Assembly (NCBI GenBank): GCA_905250125.1
Contig: CAJNOL010000067.1
Span: 62,001 to 126,000 of the forward strand
Length of the DNA stretch: 64,000 nucleotides
From: Rotaria sordida
Taxonomy: Eukaryota > Rotifera > Eurotatoria > Philodinida > Philodinidae
Direction of reading: 5' to 3'
Shown here: positions 12,801 through 23,517 of the stretch, piece by piece
Numbering within the stretch: position 1 is the stretch's first letter
How the letters are laid out: each line of letters starts with the position of its first letter
The notes under the pieces: generated by a model
Databases searched by the model: none
What the model was told of the DNA's origin: nothing
Seen by the model: the letters and a program-made list of their open reading frames with translations, nothing else
Translations under genes and position numbers: made by a program

Positions 12801-15800
12801 TTTTTTTGGTATTTTTTTCTTAGGCTGCTCAAGGTGTTGTTCTTGCTTTATATAATCTTAATAGACCAGAATTTACTTTAATGCTTACTGCTTTACCATC
12901 TACTTATCAAGTATGTATTTGTAATTTATGTTAATCAGATTATCTTTGTTTATTAATTTTATTAAAAATTGTTATTAGAGGATTAGATATAAATTTAAAT
13001 TGAATAGATTAAATCATAAGCTACCGCGAGAATTTCTCAAAGTGTCAAATTGATTTTCAACCGAGACGATGTTCACTTGATGAGTAATAGAAAAGTCTAG
13101 AATGCTTTGTTTTCCCGGGCCTTCATGTTCGAGATGGATTTTTCAACAGAGAGGTTGTAGTCCCGTCAAGTTGCGTGGAAAATCGATTTCCGATTTCAAA
13201 CTTTGCACGAATAAAGTTCTTAATAAGATTAGTTGATTTTGTAACTAATATTTCCTTGTTGGAGATGTAAATATATATAAATGAAATTTACTTTTATACA
13301 TGAGAGAATTTCGAATGTTGAATATTTCAGAATGGGAGATACTAGAAAAATTACAACGTGCCCAATGAACTGATCTCATTGAGAATTTTGTTTGTGCAAA
13401 GTTTGACGTCGAAAGTCAATTTTTCACGTGACTTGAGGAGGATCACAGATTTTTGTTGAAAAGTTCATCCCGAAAATGAAGGTTCGAAAAACCATACTAT
13501 TGTAGACTTTTTGTATTACTCAATTAGTACTCATCAAATGAACATCGTTTCGGTCAAAACGTGATTTGATATCTGGAGATTTTCCCTCGTAAGATGGAAA
13601 TAAAATTTTTTACTACAGTAAATCATCTTTTAATTAAACACTGTCGAGTCCAAAATTCTTTGAATCCAGAACCAACTCGACGGGCTCTATCATCTATGGA
13701 AGATATCATATATTTTACTATGAGATTAAAAAAAACGATTCATAAGATAGATTTCTTTATTAAATCTGAAGTAATTAGAGAACATTTTCTGTATCTTTTA
13801 TATTTTTTCATTTGAATTGAAAAAGAAAGTGTTTCAAGAATATTGTTTTACGAAATCTTCTTTTATTGTTTAGTCTCGATGTTCTAGAGTTTTTTAAGCA
13901 TTGCTGCAAAAACCATCCATATACATGTTTATAGACTTTTATTATAATAGAACTTTTGAATTTTTTTAAAATATTTTAATTTTGGTTAGTTTGCTTAAAA
14001 TATAAATATTCTTTTCTACTTTCTCATATATTTGATACAGAACCAAGTGAAATATTGTATTTTTCAACTAATTTGTTTTGTGATAAAATTGTATGGACAT
14101 AAACAAGAGAATAAAGAATACAATAAATTAATTTTATTTAAATAAATTCATATTCACATCAAATATTGAACCGAACTCTTATTTGTTTAAAGTATAAGTC
14201 TCTTGTTAGCAAATGAAAAGAAAAAACCTAGTCTCTCACTCAATACTAAAAATATGTGTTAAATATGAACTTCTTGATGAAGAATTACAACTAATTTTGG
14301 CTTTTCATTTAATAATAAGAGACTTATACTCTTAAACAAATAAGAGCTTGGTTCAATATTTGATATGAATGTGGACTTATTCTAATAAAGCTATACTCTT
14401 GTATTTCTTTAATTTGTTCCTTATATTAGACTCAGGTCTCCTGTCACTGACATTGTGATATTATTGTAGTCCTTAAAATATATAAGCATGACAAACAATA
14501 AATAGACATGTTTAGAGTGCATTACGGAGACAGGATAGAGAGACAGAAGTAAAAGAGTGCATATGTATTTATATAAGGTAGGCTGTAATAGCCATCAGGT
14601 CTGTAAAAATACAATATTCAAAGTCACGGCGGGAAGTAGAGATGCGCGTGATCAGGTTTTTTCGTCCTAGTAAGTATTTTTCTAATGGTTCCGATCCTGG
14701 TTTAGAAAAGACTATTCTAGAATTTATGTGCATTACATCTAAAAAATTTCTTCAATCCTAACTTTTTGATTTATTTTGTTGACCACAAACACTTTTTTGA
14801 TTGTCTCTATTGAATTATGTTCTGATTGATATAATTTATAAAATAATTCGTTTAAAATTATAGAATATTTAACTATAATCTTTAGTTCCAATTGAAACAA
14901 GTTTTTTCTCGTAGTTCTACACATCTCTAGTTCAGATATGCATTTCTAGTAAAAATCGTTCTGTGCGACTGAAATCTTGTTCAAAATAGAAAATATTCAC
15001 AAATGAAACTGCCATTTTTAATAAATATTAAAATTATATAAAAAACTAATATATTGAACAATTAACTAAGATTTTATCAATTATGTTTGAAATTATTTAT
15101 ATTCATACTCGCCATTTTTGAAGAATTTCTATAATTTTACAGTAACCTTCGATCATAAATGATTTGAATCAATCACACTTTCTTAGAGAGAAGATAATCG
15201 TTAAACACCAGAGAAACAAAAGAGGTTATTTTCATATTGTAAAAATGTTTAACTTGTTAGTTATCTTTTTATTTTTAAAGAAATTTATTCAATTAAATAT
15301 TGTGTTTTTTTAGGATGCAGCTGCAAAAATTCTTCGGCCAGCTAATAGCATGCAATCATCCATGCATTCACAACAGGATAATAAGTAAAAACAAACAAAC
15401 AAAAAAAAAAGATTAATCAATAAATTTTCTAATTTGACATATTTTTTTTTTGTTAAGATTTGATTTTCTTCAACGATCAAATAGTAATGGTTTAACGTCT
15501 TCAATGACAAGTTCAATTCATTCAGATGTTCAAACTCCATCATATGCATCGGATATGCGTGTTTTAATGGAAAATATGCAAGCATTAAATATAAATCATA
15601 GACAAGATGATTTATTATTATCAAGTTCAAGTTCATTAAAAGATAGTGGTTATCAAGGTAAAACAAAAAAAATTCTTAGTTGTTTTTTTTATTTTCTAAT
15701 TATTTAAATCTTTTTAGACATGCGTTCAAATTCAATTCGACATTATACACCTCAAGCTTATCGTTCTAATCAATCTCAAAGCAATGTTACAGAAACGTCA

Positions 15801-17930
15801 GATGTACGTTCTTCTTTAGGTTTTTTTTTGTAATTTTATCCTTATATTCTTTTTTTTTTTCATTAATATTAAAGAGTATTCTTGATGCTGCTGATCGTCC
15901 AGCTGCAATTGATATAGCACTTAATATGGTTAATCAACAAACATTAGGAAAAGAACAACGTCAACATGCATTACGTTGTATATTAAAATTTTCTAAATTA
16001 AATGATTCTGATACATGGAATTTAGCATTTAGTAAAACATTAAATATTTTAACACAAATTCTTGATAATGAACAAGATGATACATTATACAAAGTTTATA
16101 GTCTTCGTATAATACGTGAATTATTAACACATCATACAAGTTTATTTATGAATTATATTGAATTAACTATATTTCGAATCTTAAAAGCACAAAGTGATAC
16201 GGAAAGTGAAGTAAGTAATATTAGTTATTCCTTTTTTTTGTGTATGTCATCAAAATATGAACAAAAATTATTTTTTGTTTTGCAGATAACCCGTTCAGCT
16301 GAACAAGCAGCTCATGCTGCAGCAGAATATTTACCAGCTGAAAATACTGTTCGAGTACTTAAACCAATTATTGAACAAGCAAAATATCCAATGAATCAAT
16401 CAGCTATTGCAATGTTACAAAAAACAATTGAATTCATGAATAAAGATACGTGTACAGAATTAATGTCTGAAATGATTCCACCATTGTTAACGGTAATTTT
16501 TTTGTTTTTTTTGTTTGTTTATTTTAAATAATCAATAATATAAAATATTTAAATAAAAATACTAAGGCTTGGGATACGCATTCCCATAATCTCACCGGTG
16601 GAGAAAACGTAAGAATTGGTTTTTCTTTTCTTTTTATCTTTCTCATACAATTGCTCTGGTTTTATTCCTGTCTTTGCATGTGATATATATATATATATGA
16701 TCAATGCTATAATATTGATTTGAAATTTATTTCGAATATAAATAATTCGGTTTTTTTCTTTGTTTTTAGTCATGGGATAGTGAAACATCAAGTGTACGAA
16801 AAGCAGCAGTTTTTTGTTTGGTTTCAATTTATTTGGTTGTCGGCGATAGTCTTCGTACTCATTTGCATAAATTAAGTGCAAGCAAGGTAAAAGAAAACAA
16901 AAAGAATAAAAAATTGGTTTCGTTTGAGTTTTATAATTGAGTAAATATGAGATAATCGTACGATTTATTTTAATATAGTCTCGATTTTCAAGAGAAGTTT
17001 TGGTAAGATAATATCGCGATCTACTATTTTGTTTTTGTGTCGCTGCTTACTCCTATATTGCTTTGTTCATTATTTTTCTGATTGATATTATTTTGATTTA
17101 TAAAAACAAAATTTTATTATTCAAGGTCTTCTTCATTGATTGATTTTTAATATAATGTTTAATTGAATCGTAATTTTAAATTTCATCATGTGCTTATTAA
17201 GGAATATCTTTGAAAGTGAATTATATGAGTTTTCTGAATAAAAATTTATTTTTTTCTAAATCTAGTTTAGATTTTATTAAAATATTTCAAAATATTAATA
17301 AAAAATATTCTATTTTAACGGTAAGGAATATATAGAATCATAACTTTCGACTTGGACGACTAGAGTCTATCGTGTCTAAGAATTTCCGACCTGGACTCAG
17401 TTTACTAGAATTTTTGGTATCTAGATCCGGATCCGGTTGAACTGTACTTTCATACTCTCAATGAAATTTCCTAATCGGAATTGGATAATTATACCTGAGG
17501 TTATGAAATACTTCTTTTTCTGGGTTGTTGTAGTCGGTTACTAGCATGCTCTACACATATCTCTGACGATTAGAGCCTATTGGGTCTAAATTATTCGGTC
17601 CGGATGGGATCTACCGACGATTAATCACCATTAAAATCTAAACTAATGCCATCGATCCTTATTAGTAATATTCTATGTGCTAAAATGAATGACATAGTAA
17701 TCATTACATTTGATTTGAATTACTTAATTGTTAAGAGACAAAAAAAAGATCAAAATCAAAGTTGATTTTTTTTTTATACATATGAAGTAAAATAATTTTA
17801 ATTCTTTTTACTTTTTTCTTTTAAGCTCAAATTATTAAATGTTTACATCTCAAAAGCTCAGCAACAAACAAGTAATACAAGCAGTTTAGAAAAATCATCA
17901 ACAATAAGTGTGAATAGCAACAAGATTTAA
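3881..17930 (+). CDS. CLASP: CLASP, CLIP-associating microtubule plus-end protein (31 exons)
   Basis: Exons: 3881-4084, 4138-4219, 4277-4320, 4377-4433, 4498-4592, 6388-6463, 6536-6633, 6715-6821, 8208-8330, 8400-8510, 8881-8948, 9020-9112, 9172-9524, 9591-9816, 9934-10010, 10065-10099, 10164-10244, 10296-10328, 11367-11618, 11737-11781, 11937-12067, 12130-12233, 12311-12764, 12824-12910, 15314-15384, 15458-15657, 15718-15803, 15875-16210, 16286-16492, 16770-16886, 17826-17930. They sum to 4158 nt in frame (1385 aa). CLASPs stabilise microtubules at plus ends, cortex and kinetochores. TOG1 spans about 1-250 (VRQQAIDTLVEIYRHVGEKV), TOG2 about 335-580 (ATSGAVAMRFI), TOG3 about 797-1012 (PEFTMLLTALPSTYQ) and the C-terminal CLIP/CENP-E-binding domain about 1131-1385 (VRKAAVFCLV). 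The Ser/Arg-rich linker holds SxIP-type EB1-binding motifs SRIP and SGIP. Exon 10 could instead begin at a second in-frame acceptor about 17 bp downstream. Introns of 1795, 1386, 1038, 2403 and 939 bp stand out against the usual 50-60 bp. Confidence 0.92.
5474..5526 (+). CDS. Candidate alternative first exon of CLASP (TOG1-less), A
   Basis: Inside CLASP intron 5, an ATG opens 17 codons (MLTNQSKTF...) and ends at GA|GTAAGT. The phase (two bases left over) is the same as exon 5, so splicing to the exon at 6388 keeps frame and gives a 1242-residue protein without most of TOG1. The upstream sequence is purine/pyrimidine rich, as at other 5' regions of this window. Vertebrate CLASP1/2 use internal promoters to make TOG1-less beta and gamma isoforms, which supports the idea. 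No transcript evidence. Confidence 0.45.
6226..6263 (+). CDS. Candidate alternative first exon of CLASP, B (MRRTYST...)
   Basis: A second in-intron start, MRRTYSTQTIND plus two bases (AG|GTAAGT), joins in phase to the exon at 6388 and encodes 1237 residues in total. The opening Met-Arg-Arg recalls the MRRLI start of vertebrate CLASP2 gamma, though the match is short. It has the strongest donor of the three candidates and a long leader that is free of other exons. Confidence 0.5.
7526..7673 (+). CDS. Candidate alternative first exon of CLASP, C (MDPSLLEQF...)
   Basis: Located in intron 8: 49 codons plus one base (MDPSLLEQFLGPSST..., acidic, ending RKSLPG), then CAG|GTAAAA. Phase 1 matches the donor phase of exon 8, so it splices in frame to the exon at 8208 and yields an 1180-residue protein that lacks TOG1 entirely. 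Its length and biased composition make chance unlikely. It is preceded by about 700 bp with no exon that I can support, as expected for an internal promoter. Confidence 0.6.
10500..10990 (-). pseudogene. Decayed Tc1/mariner-family transposase in a CLASP intron
   Basis: On the minus strand, separated pieces read as mariner transposase. They are LSDAQKQA near 10960, FTIDGIFKRQNDRVW around 10830-10880 (first catalytic Asp region), HQQDNDRPHAANAF around 10590-10640 (second catalytic Asp) and KKWLPNSLDLNILD around 10520-10560 (third Asp of SPDLNPLD). The last two Asp lie about 33-34 residues apart, as in the DD34D mariner class. Stops and frame changes interrupt the reading, so the copy is dead. 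It lies antisense in the 1038 bp intron 10329-11366. I did not find clear terminal repeats. Confidence 0.72.
13021..13593. mobile_element. MITE-like inverted-repeat element in CLASP intron 24
   Basis: Arms of about 190-200 bp: 13021-13215 and 13385-13593 inverted. Shared landmarks are GAGACGATGTTCACTTGATG against its inverse CATCAAATGAACATCGTTTC, and CAAACTTTGCACGAA against its inverse TTTGTGCAAAGTTTG. Arm identity is roughly 75-80% by eye, so the copy is not young. The spacer is about 170 bp and non-coding. Confidence 0.75.
14142..14378. mobile_element. Short hairpin MITE in CLASP intron 24
   Basis: Arms of about 75 bp at 14146-14221 and 14301-14376: ATCAAATATTGAACC against GGTTCAATATTTGAT, and GTATAAGTCTCTT against AAGAGACTTATAC. 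Arm identity is roughly 85-90% by eye and the loop is about 80 bp. No coding capacity. Confidence 0.72.
16567..16608 (+). CDS. Candidate 42-nt cassette exon of CLASP
   Basis: Between exons 29 and 30, ...ACTAAG|GCTTGG...AAAAC|GTAAGA encloses exactly 14 codons (AWDTHSHNLTGGEN) in phase 0 on both sides. Inclusion would add 14 residues in the C-terminal CLIP-interacting domain without changing frame. The AAG acceptor resembles those used at 15874 and 17825. It might be a chance arrangement. Confidence 0.35.
17355..17610. repeat. Pair of diverged direct repeats in CLASP intron 30
   Basis: GACGACTAGAGTCTATCGTG at 17355 and GACGATTAGAGCCTATTGGG at 17565 begin two similar units of about 45 bp. Both continue with GTCTAA and then a C/G-rich CGGTCCGGA or CCGACCTGGA segment. 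The local GC is higher than the surrounding intron, suggesting an inserted repeat remnant. Confidence 0.45.
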
Positions 17931-18073
17931 TAAAAATGGATTCTCATTTTGATGTCTTTTGTATGTACATAGAGAGTTAGACTTTTTACCTTTATTCTTA
18001 ACTTAATTGTGTTTGTCTATGTATGTGTATGTGTGTGTATTGAAAAACAAAAGAAAAACAAATGTGAATGATT

Positions 18074-18096
18074 ATGATGATGATGATGATGATGAT
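18074..18096. repeat. (ATG)n microsatellite in CLASP 3' flank
   Basis: Seven uninterrupted ATG units plus a partial unit, 144 bp after the CLASP stop codon. Probably within the 3' UTR. Confidence 0.85.
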
Positions 18097-18390
18097 CTTT
18101 TTTCTTTTATTTCATTTAACGTTTACAAATGTAGAAATTTGATCACTATTCATTTCTTTTTCTTCTATAGATGATTCAATATTATTATCATTATTACTAT
18201 TCTTATTGTTGTTGTTGTTGCTCGTTGTATGTTCTCTTCTTTCATTTTTTTTTGTTCTTCTTCTACTTTTTCTCTTTGTTCAAACAAATTCTTATTATTT
18301 TTTTCTTGTCTTCTTCAAACACAACTATAAAAAGGAAAATAAATAAGTTAACACAAAAGAAAAGAAAACACATATTAGTAATTTCCTCCA

Positions 18391-18669
18391 TTATAAACAT
18401 CGATATAAATAAAGTGTTGAACCTTCAGGTATACCAAGTGAACGAAGTGAACAAAATTGATGACAATCAATACGTTGTTGACCAAAACATAACATCATTT
18501 CATATTGTGGAATACATAATGCACGTTGTAAACCATAGAGTATATCAAGTATACGTGCATCACTATCACTACGTATTCGTACTTCATAGCAACATCCTTC
18601 ATAGGAAACATAAACAATTGTTGCTTGGGAATTATTATTGTTATTATTAGCATATGATGTGGACATCAT
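18391..18669 (-). CDS. 92-residue ubiquitin-fold-like small protein
   Basis: Single-exon ORF starting MMSTSYA with an Asn run (residues 8-13), then a beta-grasp-like pattern: ATIVYVSYEGCCYEVRIRSD (two strands), ILDILYGLQRAL (helix), MMLCFGQQRID (compare LIFAGKQLED of ubiquitin), SLRSLGIPEGSTLYLY (compare NIQKESTLHLV). The length equals a lone ubiquitin-like domain. It ends in CL with no Gly-Gly, so conjugation is unlikely and a binding module is more plausible. It converges on CLASP: its stop codon lies 460 bp from the CLASP stop. The opposite-strand frame here is a low-complexity shadow. I infer the fold from pattern only; function unknown. Confidence 0.6.
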   Translation of the reverse strand: MMSTSYANNNNNNSQATIVYVSYEGCCYEVRIRSDSDARILDILYGLQRALCIPQYEMMLCFGQQRIDCHQFCSLRSLGIPEGSTLYLYRCL

Positions 18670-20968
18670 ATTTATTTTGATTCGATTGAAAATTTAGGAA
18701 AAAAAATTATATGACAAAATGAAAATATTCAAAGATAATGACGTAGAAATAACTATAGGCGGGTGAGATTTTTTACTATGTATATATGAAAAAAAAATTA
18801 AAATAAACAGAATTGGCGCTTGATCGGAAATACAGAGAAAGCATCTGTATTATCTATTTCATGACTGATTCGTTAAGGAAATATGCGTGGATGCATTTAA
18901 GCACAATAGTAAGATCAACAAAAGATGGTCGTTAAAATTCTTTCGATCATAGAATAATTAGAATATTAACAACGCATGATCTATCTGAAATAACGATCAA
19001 CATCAAAAATAACTATCTTGTTTTTTTGTTCATTAAATCAGTAAGTATGTAGTGGGTGTACATCGAGTTGTTGATGGAAAAATAAATGGCGAGAATATTG
19101 TATTATGCTATATACGCATGTATAATTGACTTCAACTAACAGATGGCATAATTATTGATTTCGCACAGTGAGTAATTAGAAAATGTAAATATCATTATCA
19201 TATAAAATCGATTGATCATAGTCGGAAAAAAATTTTCTATTAAGTAACAATATACAATTGTATATTGTGAAAAATTATGTTTGATTTTATCTACAAGACA
19301 AAGCAGATGTTAAGTATGTAAACATTTTCTTCGATAAATAAAGCCACTACATTATTCATCTAAAAAAACGATGTTACTATCATCTAATACTAACTGTTAT
19401 GTCTCTCGTATTGGTAATGATTAATTGTTGAAAACATTGTCTAACACTAGTGTAAATATATTTTAAACAGAATTAATAATCATCATGGACGCGTAAAATT
19501 AGACTGTAACTAGGTGAAAATAGAATTATGCAAATTTTAGGTGTATCTCAAATCAAATCTGAACATTTCAAATTTAAATTTAGTTCTGTTTAATTCAAAA
19601 ATTAATATTAAAATTATATAATATTTTTACATTTTAAATTTGAAATTACATTCATTGGTTTCTACTTCAACTATACAGTATATTTGTTTTGAAGTAATTA
19701 ATGCACCGTAATTTCTATATTCGAGTTGACATTATCTTACTGATAATATTCCTTTTCTTTTCGTTCAGATTGACTCATTCAAAAGGTTGTCTGTCAACAA
19801 ATTTTCTCGTACTTAAGACACTAGTTTGACGAAACATTTCCTATTTTTATCTTAACTGAAAAGAAAATAATTATTCATCACTCTAGCAAATTCTAGTTTA
19901 GTAGCAATTAGTTTTCGCTTTGCCATATATAGCTTCAGAATACACGTAAGGTTAAGATATTAGTATAAGCGATATCTGTAGTATGTAGTTATTTGACAAC
20001 AATGTTTTTTTTTTTGTTAAATGCATTTCATTAAACTAATAATGATTTTTGATCAGATCTAAAAACAAACCAGAACACGATGAACCTAAACTTTCAACAC
20101 TTGTATAATCTGTTGTTTTTGGCTAATATGATTTTGATGCACGATAATAAGAGTTTTTTTTGCTAGCAAATGTAATTTGAATAACATTAACTATATAGAA
20201 TACAAATGCACGATAAGTTTACAAACTATTTAGTCAAAATATTTATCCAAGAATTGATATTAAAATTAATGATCATCTTTTTAGCTATTGTCTTAATATT
20301 TGTCTATATTGAGTTCTTACATCTGGATGAGAGTTCATTTATTTATTTTTTTATCAAAATAAAGATTAAATATATTGAGGGCAAATTATTGCTTGTATGA
20401 ACAATATATTGTTTTGTTTTTGTCCTCAAAGTAGCTTTAAATAAGACAATAAAAATATTAAATAAATCAGTTTTTTTTTCTTAAATATTTTATCTTTGCT
20501 GTGAATAGAATTGTAAATAATAGTAATTGCCACATACCGATCAACGGAAAAAAGCTTTTACTAAGGCGGAGATTGGTAGGAAAAGAGAATAAAAGAGAAA
20601 GAAAAACCGAGAAAATCTCTAGTTTCTCTCTTTCTCTTTTCTTTAGCTTTCGTTAATGCCATTCATTCACCTCTTATGCACGCACAACGATATATACCCT
20701 TCATGTCATGTATTTCTGACAAATTATTGCATGAAATTTAAATGAAAATTTCCTATCATAAAATTCGAAGCACATCATATTAACAAAATGATATTGTCTA
20801 ATCCCTGACTAAACGAGAAAAAGATCACGTGTTTTCTTTTCATCTTTATATCATTCTTTATATTGATATTGATACAGATATTTTGATGAGAACTCATTTT
20901 AGATTCATTTTTACTCCTTATTTCATCATCCTCATCTTTATTTTTCTTCTTCGTTGTCAATCAACAAC
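18670..20968. other. Intergenic, no gene seen
   Basis: AT-rich sequence of 2.3 kb between the divergent ubiquitin-like gene and the neuropeptide gene. It contains a perfect 20-bp palindrome centred near 19259 (CAATATACAATTGTATATTG) and a purine run facing a pyrimidine run around 20575-20645 upstream of the neuropeptide start. No coding frame is convincing. Confidence 0.4.
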
Positions 20969-22082
20969 ATGAAGCTATACGTCTTTATATTTGCTATCTT
21001 GATGATTTTGGTACAAACAATCTTTAGTCAAGCCACGCTCACGCAGAGTGTTTTGGACAATAACAATCTTAAACGGTGAGTGTATACTAGAAAACATAGA
21101 GACTACCTATGTGTGTGCCAAAGTTCCGTTTTATCTATTGTCACATAGTATTTCCGTTTAATGACATGATAGTCTTTCTTAGTTTGTTGTTTTTCTATGT
21201 TTCATTTCGTATTTTAATTCGAATTGTCATATACATTTACTGAATCCTCCTACCGTCTACTGATTACTTTACAATCGAATCAACTTTTTTTGCTTTGCTA
21301 TTGTTGAAAACAATAAGATATATTTTGTTATAAATTTAAAGGCACGAGAAAAAATGTTCTATATGGCGTGATCAATTGTTCAGTTTACCTATCTGGCCTC
21401 AACGCTCATAAATCATTTTAGATATTGTATGTGTAAAATGTTTCCGTTATGACATGAAAATTTTTCTAATGATATACTATGTCAAATAAAAACTCAATAG
21501 AGGGTCAATTTTTAAAGAGGCATTCTACTTAAAATAGAATAATGTAAATCAAATATATATATTCATAATATTGTTGTCCGACGACAATGATATTGACAAA
21601 CGGAAGTCAATGTCATTACGAATGGATTTATAAACATTGGCAACTAAAACGTAAAAAATATTTTTTCCCGCCCTGTTGTCATGTCTAATAAATAAATACA
21701 AAAAAAAAAGATTTATTTCAATGTCAACGTTACTGTTTAAATTCATCAATTTTAATTGTTTGTTTATTTTTGTTCGTAGTATGAGTAGTGCCTGGGGTAA
21801 ACGCATGTCATCAGCTTGGGGAAAACGTATGACATCAGCATGGGGAAAACGAGGTGAAAGTGATAGTGATGAACTTTACAATCATCTTCTTCGAGAACTT
21901 TATCATCAAGCTCGTCTTAGTAAATATGACTATCCACGATATCCAATTGACAATGAAGGTGAGAATATGATTTTAATTATGATTAAATATTTCTATATCA
22001 TTATTTAGTTTATGAACAATATTTAGCACAGCGTACATCATCAAACAATGACGACGAAGCTGCACCACAAAATGTGTCATAA
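20969..22082 (+). CDS. Neuropeptide precursor with three tandem short W-amide peptides
   Basis: Three exons (20969-21075, 21780-21958, 22009-22082) encode 119 residues. Residues 1-21 are a clear signal peptide (MKLYVFIFAILMILVQTIFSQ). After a 14-residue spacer ending in Lys-Arg come MSSAWGKR, MSSAWGKR and MTSAWGKR, encoded at 21781-21852. Each has a Gly amide donor and a dibasic site, so predicted products are two MSSAW-amide and one MTSAW-amide. An acidic C-terminal region (GESDSDELYNHLLREL...) with no further dibasic site completes the precursor. The SAW-amide ending resembles the C-terminus of myoinhibitory peptides (allatostatin B, ...SAWamide), but these are only five residues long and lack the first Trp of the W(X6)Wamide motif. 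Precursor nature is firm; family placement is open. Confidence 0.88.
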
Positions 22083-23517
22083 GGAATTAAAAGAAGCTGC
22101 CATCATAAATAAAACATTCAAGCATACAGTTTTTTCGCTTATTTTTTTTGTTTTTTCGAATTTCTGTAGAATTCTATTAAAAAAACCCAAGTCATTCAAC
22201 GTGCTGTACGCGTTAAATATCATCTTTTTGTTTGACTTCAATTAACTATTTTCAAAAAAAAATATAACACTACTAATCTGAAAAAAATCATATGTAAAAA
22301 TATTTTCTCGATCGTCAAAATCTGATTATTACGCAAGAAAATGCACAGCCTAAAATAAGTGTCTCACGAAAGATTGTGAAGAATTTTTTTGCTTTTTTTT
22401 CAGATTGTAACAAATATTGATTGTCTCCTGTGGCATGAAGAAAGAGAAAAATAAATACACACAGGTATATTAATGATGTACGACTGATCGCGAATATGAA
22501 ATTCCTTTTTATATAATATTGTGACGATTTTCTTAAAATATAAATCAAAAATATTTTCATGTTTTGTTAAATATAAGTTCTAATTCGAACATGTTTTCTT
22601 CATATATCATTCATGACACAATCTCGTAGATTTTGCTGATTAGTATTTTTATTTTAAGTGAATATTGATACTCTCCTACTTGACATATTTATAATCGATT
22701 TGTTAAGTTGCATAAATAAATCGTTGTTTATCACAGATTAGATAGAATTATATAAAAAGCTTATATAAAAATTTTTTTTCCGATTATGAAGAAATAACTA
22801 AAGCAGAAAAAGATGACACTGATAGCCATTTCTTTCTTATGATAGCTGTCATACTCATTTTTTTTTCTTTCTGTAAGTCTCTTAAGAAGCTTATTATCAA
22901 CCTTTTTTCTTTCTTGTGTTCAACGAATAAAATTTCCGATTTTTCATATTATCATAATTCTTCTTATTCTTTGAAGAATAATTAAAAATTATATTGAGAA
23001 AAAATAAATCAATGAATGATTCTATTTTGTTTTTATTATAATATCATAAAAGAACAATAGTAGATCAAATATTTGGTTCTAAAGAAAAGAAGCTTTTATT
23101 TAATACGAATTTATAATATCAATGTAGGAGACAAAAAAAAACACAACCTAATCCAATGAAGAAAAAAGAAACAGGTATCTTAACGCAGAAGAAACATAAG
23201 AAAGTTCGTTTTTTTTTATACAATATGAATACATCATTGAAAAAAAGATAATGTTGGTAAAATACTGTTAGTTATAAGAAAAAAAAGTGTCTTGTTTAAA
23301 TAAATACGATTAAGAAGAACCATTCGGTTCGACATCCCTATAATAAATATGTAAGTAAATAAAGAAGAAATATTTATTAAGACTGTATATGCATGCAATC
23401 AATCATCTTTTTTTCTTTTGTAAAATAATGATCCAAAAGATATACATGCAAGAACATGCAGCATACAGTGAAAAAAAAAGTTATCATTGATAAACATATT
23501 GTAAAACTTCATTGTTC
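22083..23517. other. Intergenic between convergent genes, no gene seen
   Basis: AT-rich 3' flanks of the neuropeptide and CRMP genes. Several AATAAA-type signals occur on both strands. No exon, RNA gene or repeat structure that I can support. Confidence 0.4.

Noticed and set aside
13594-13815. 73-residue plus-strand frame in CLASP intron 24
   Set aside because: Not needed for the CLASP reading (exon 24 joins directly to 15314), no family match, and it directly follows a MITE.
14640-14935. Possible further inverted repeat (AGTAGAGATG against CATCTCTAG)
   Set aside because: The match is only about ten bases and does not extend into longer arms.
18171-18650. 159-residue frame with Tyr/Cys/Phe runs
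   Set aside because: Antisense shadow of the ubiquitin-like gene and its low-complexity flank.
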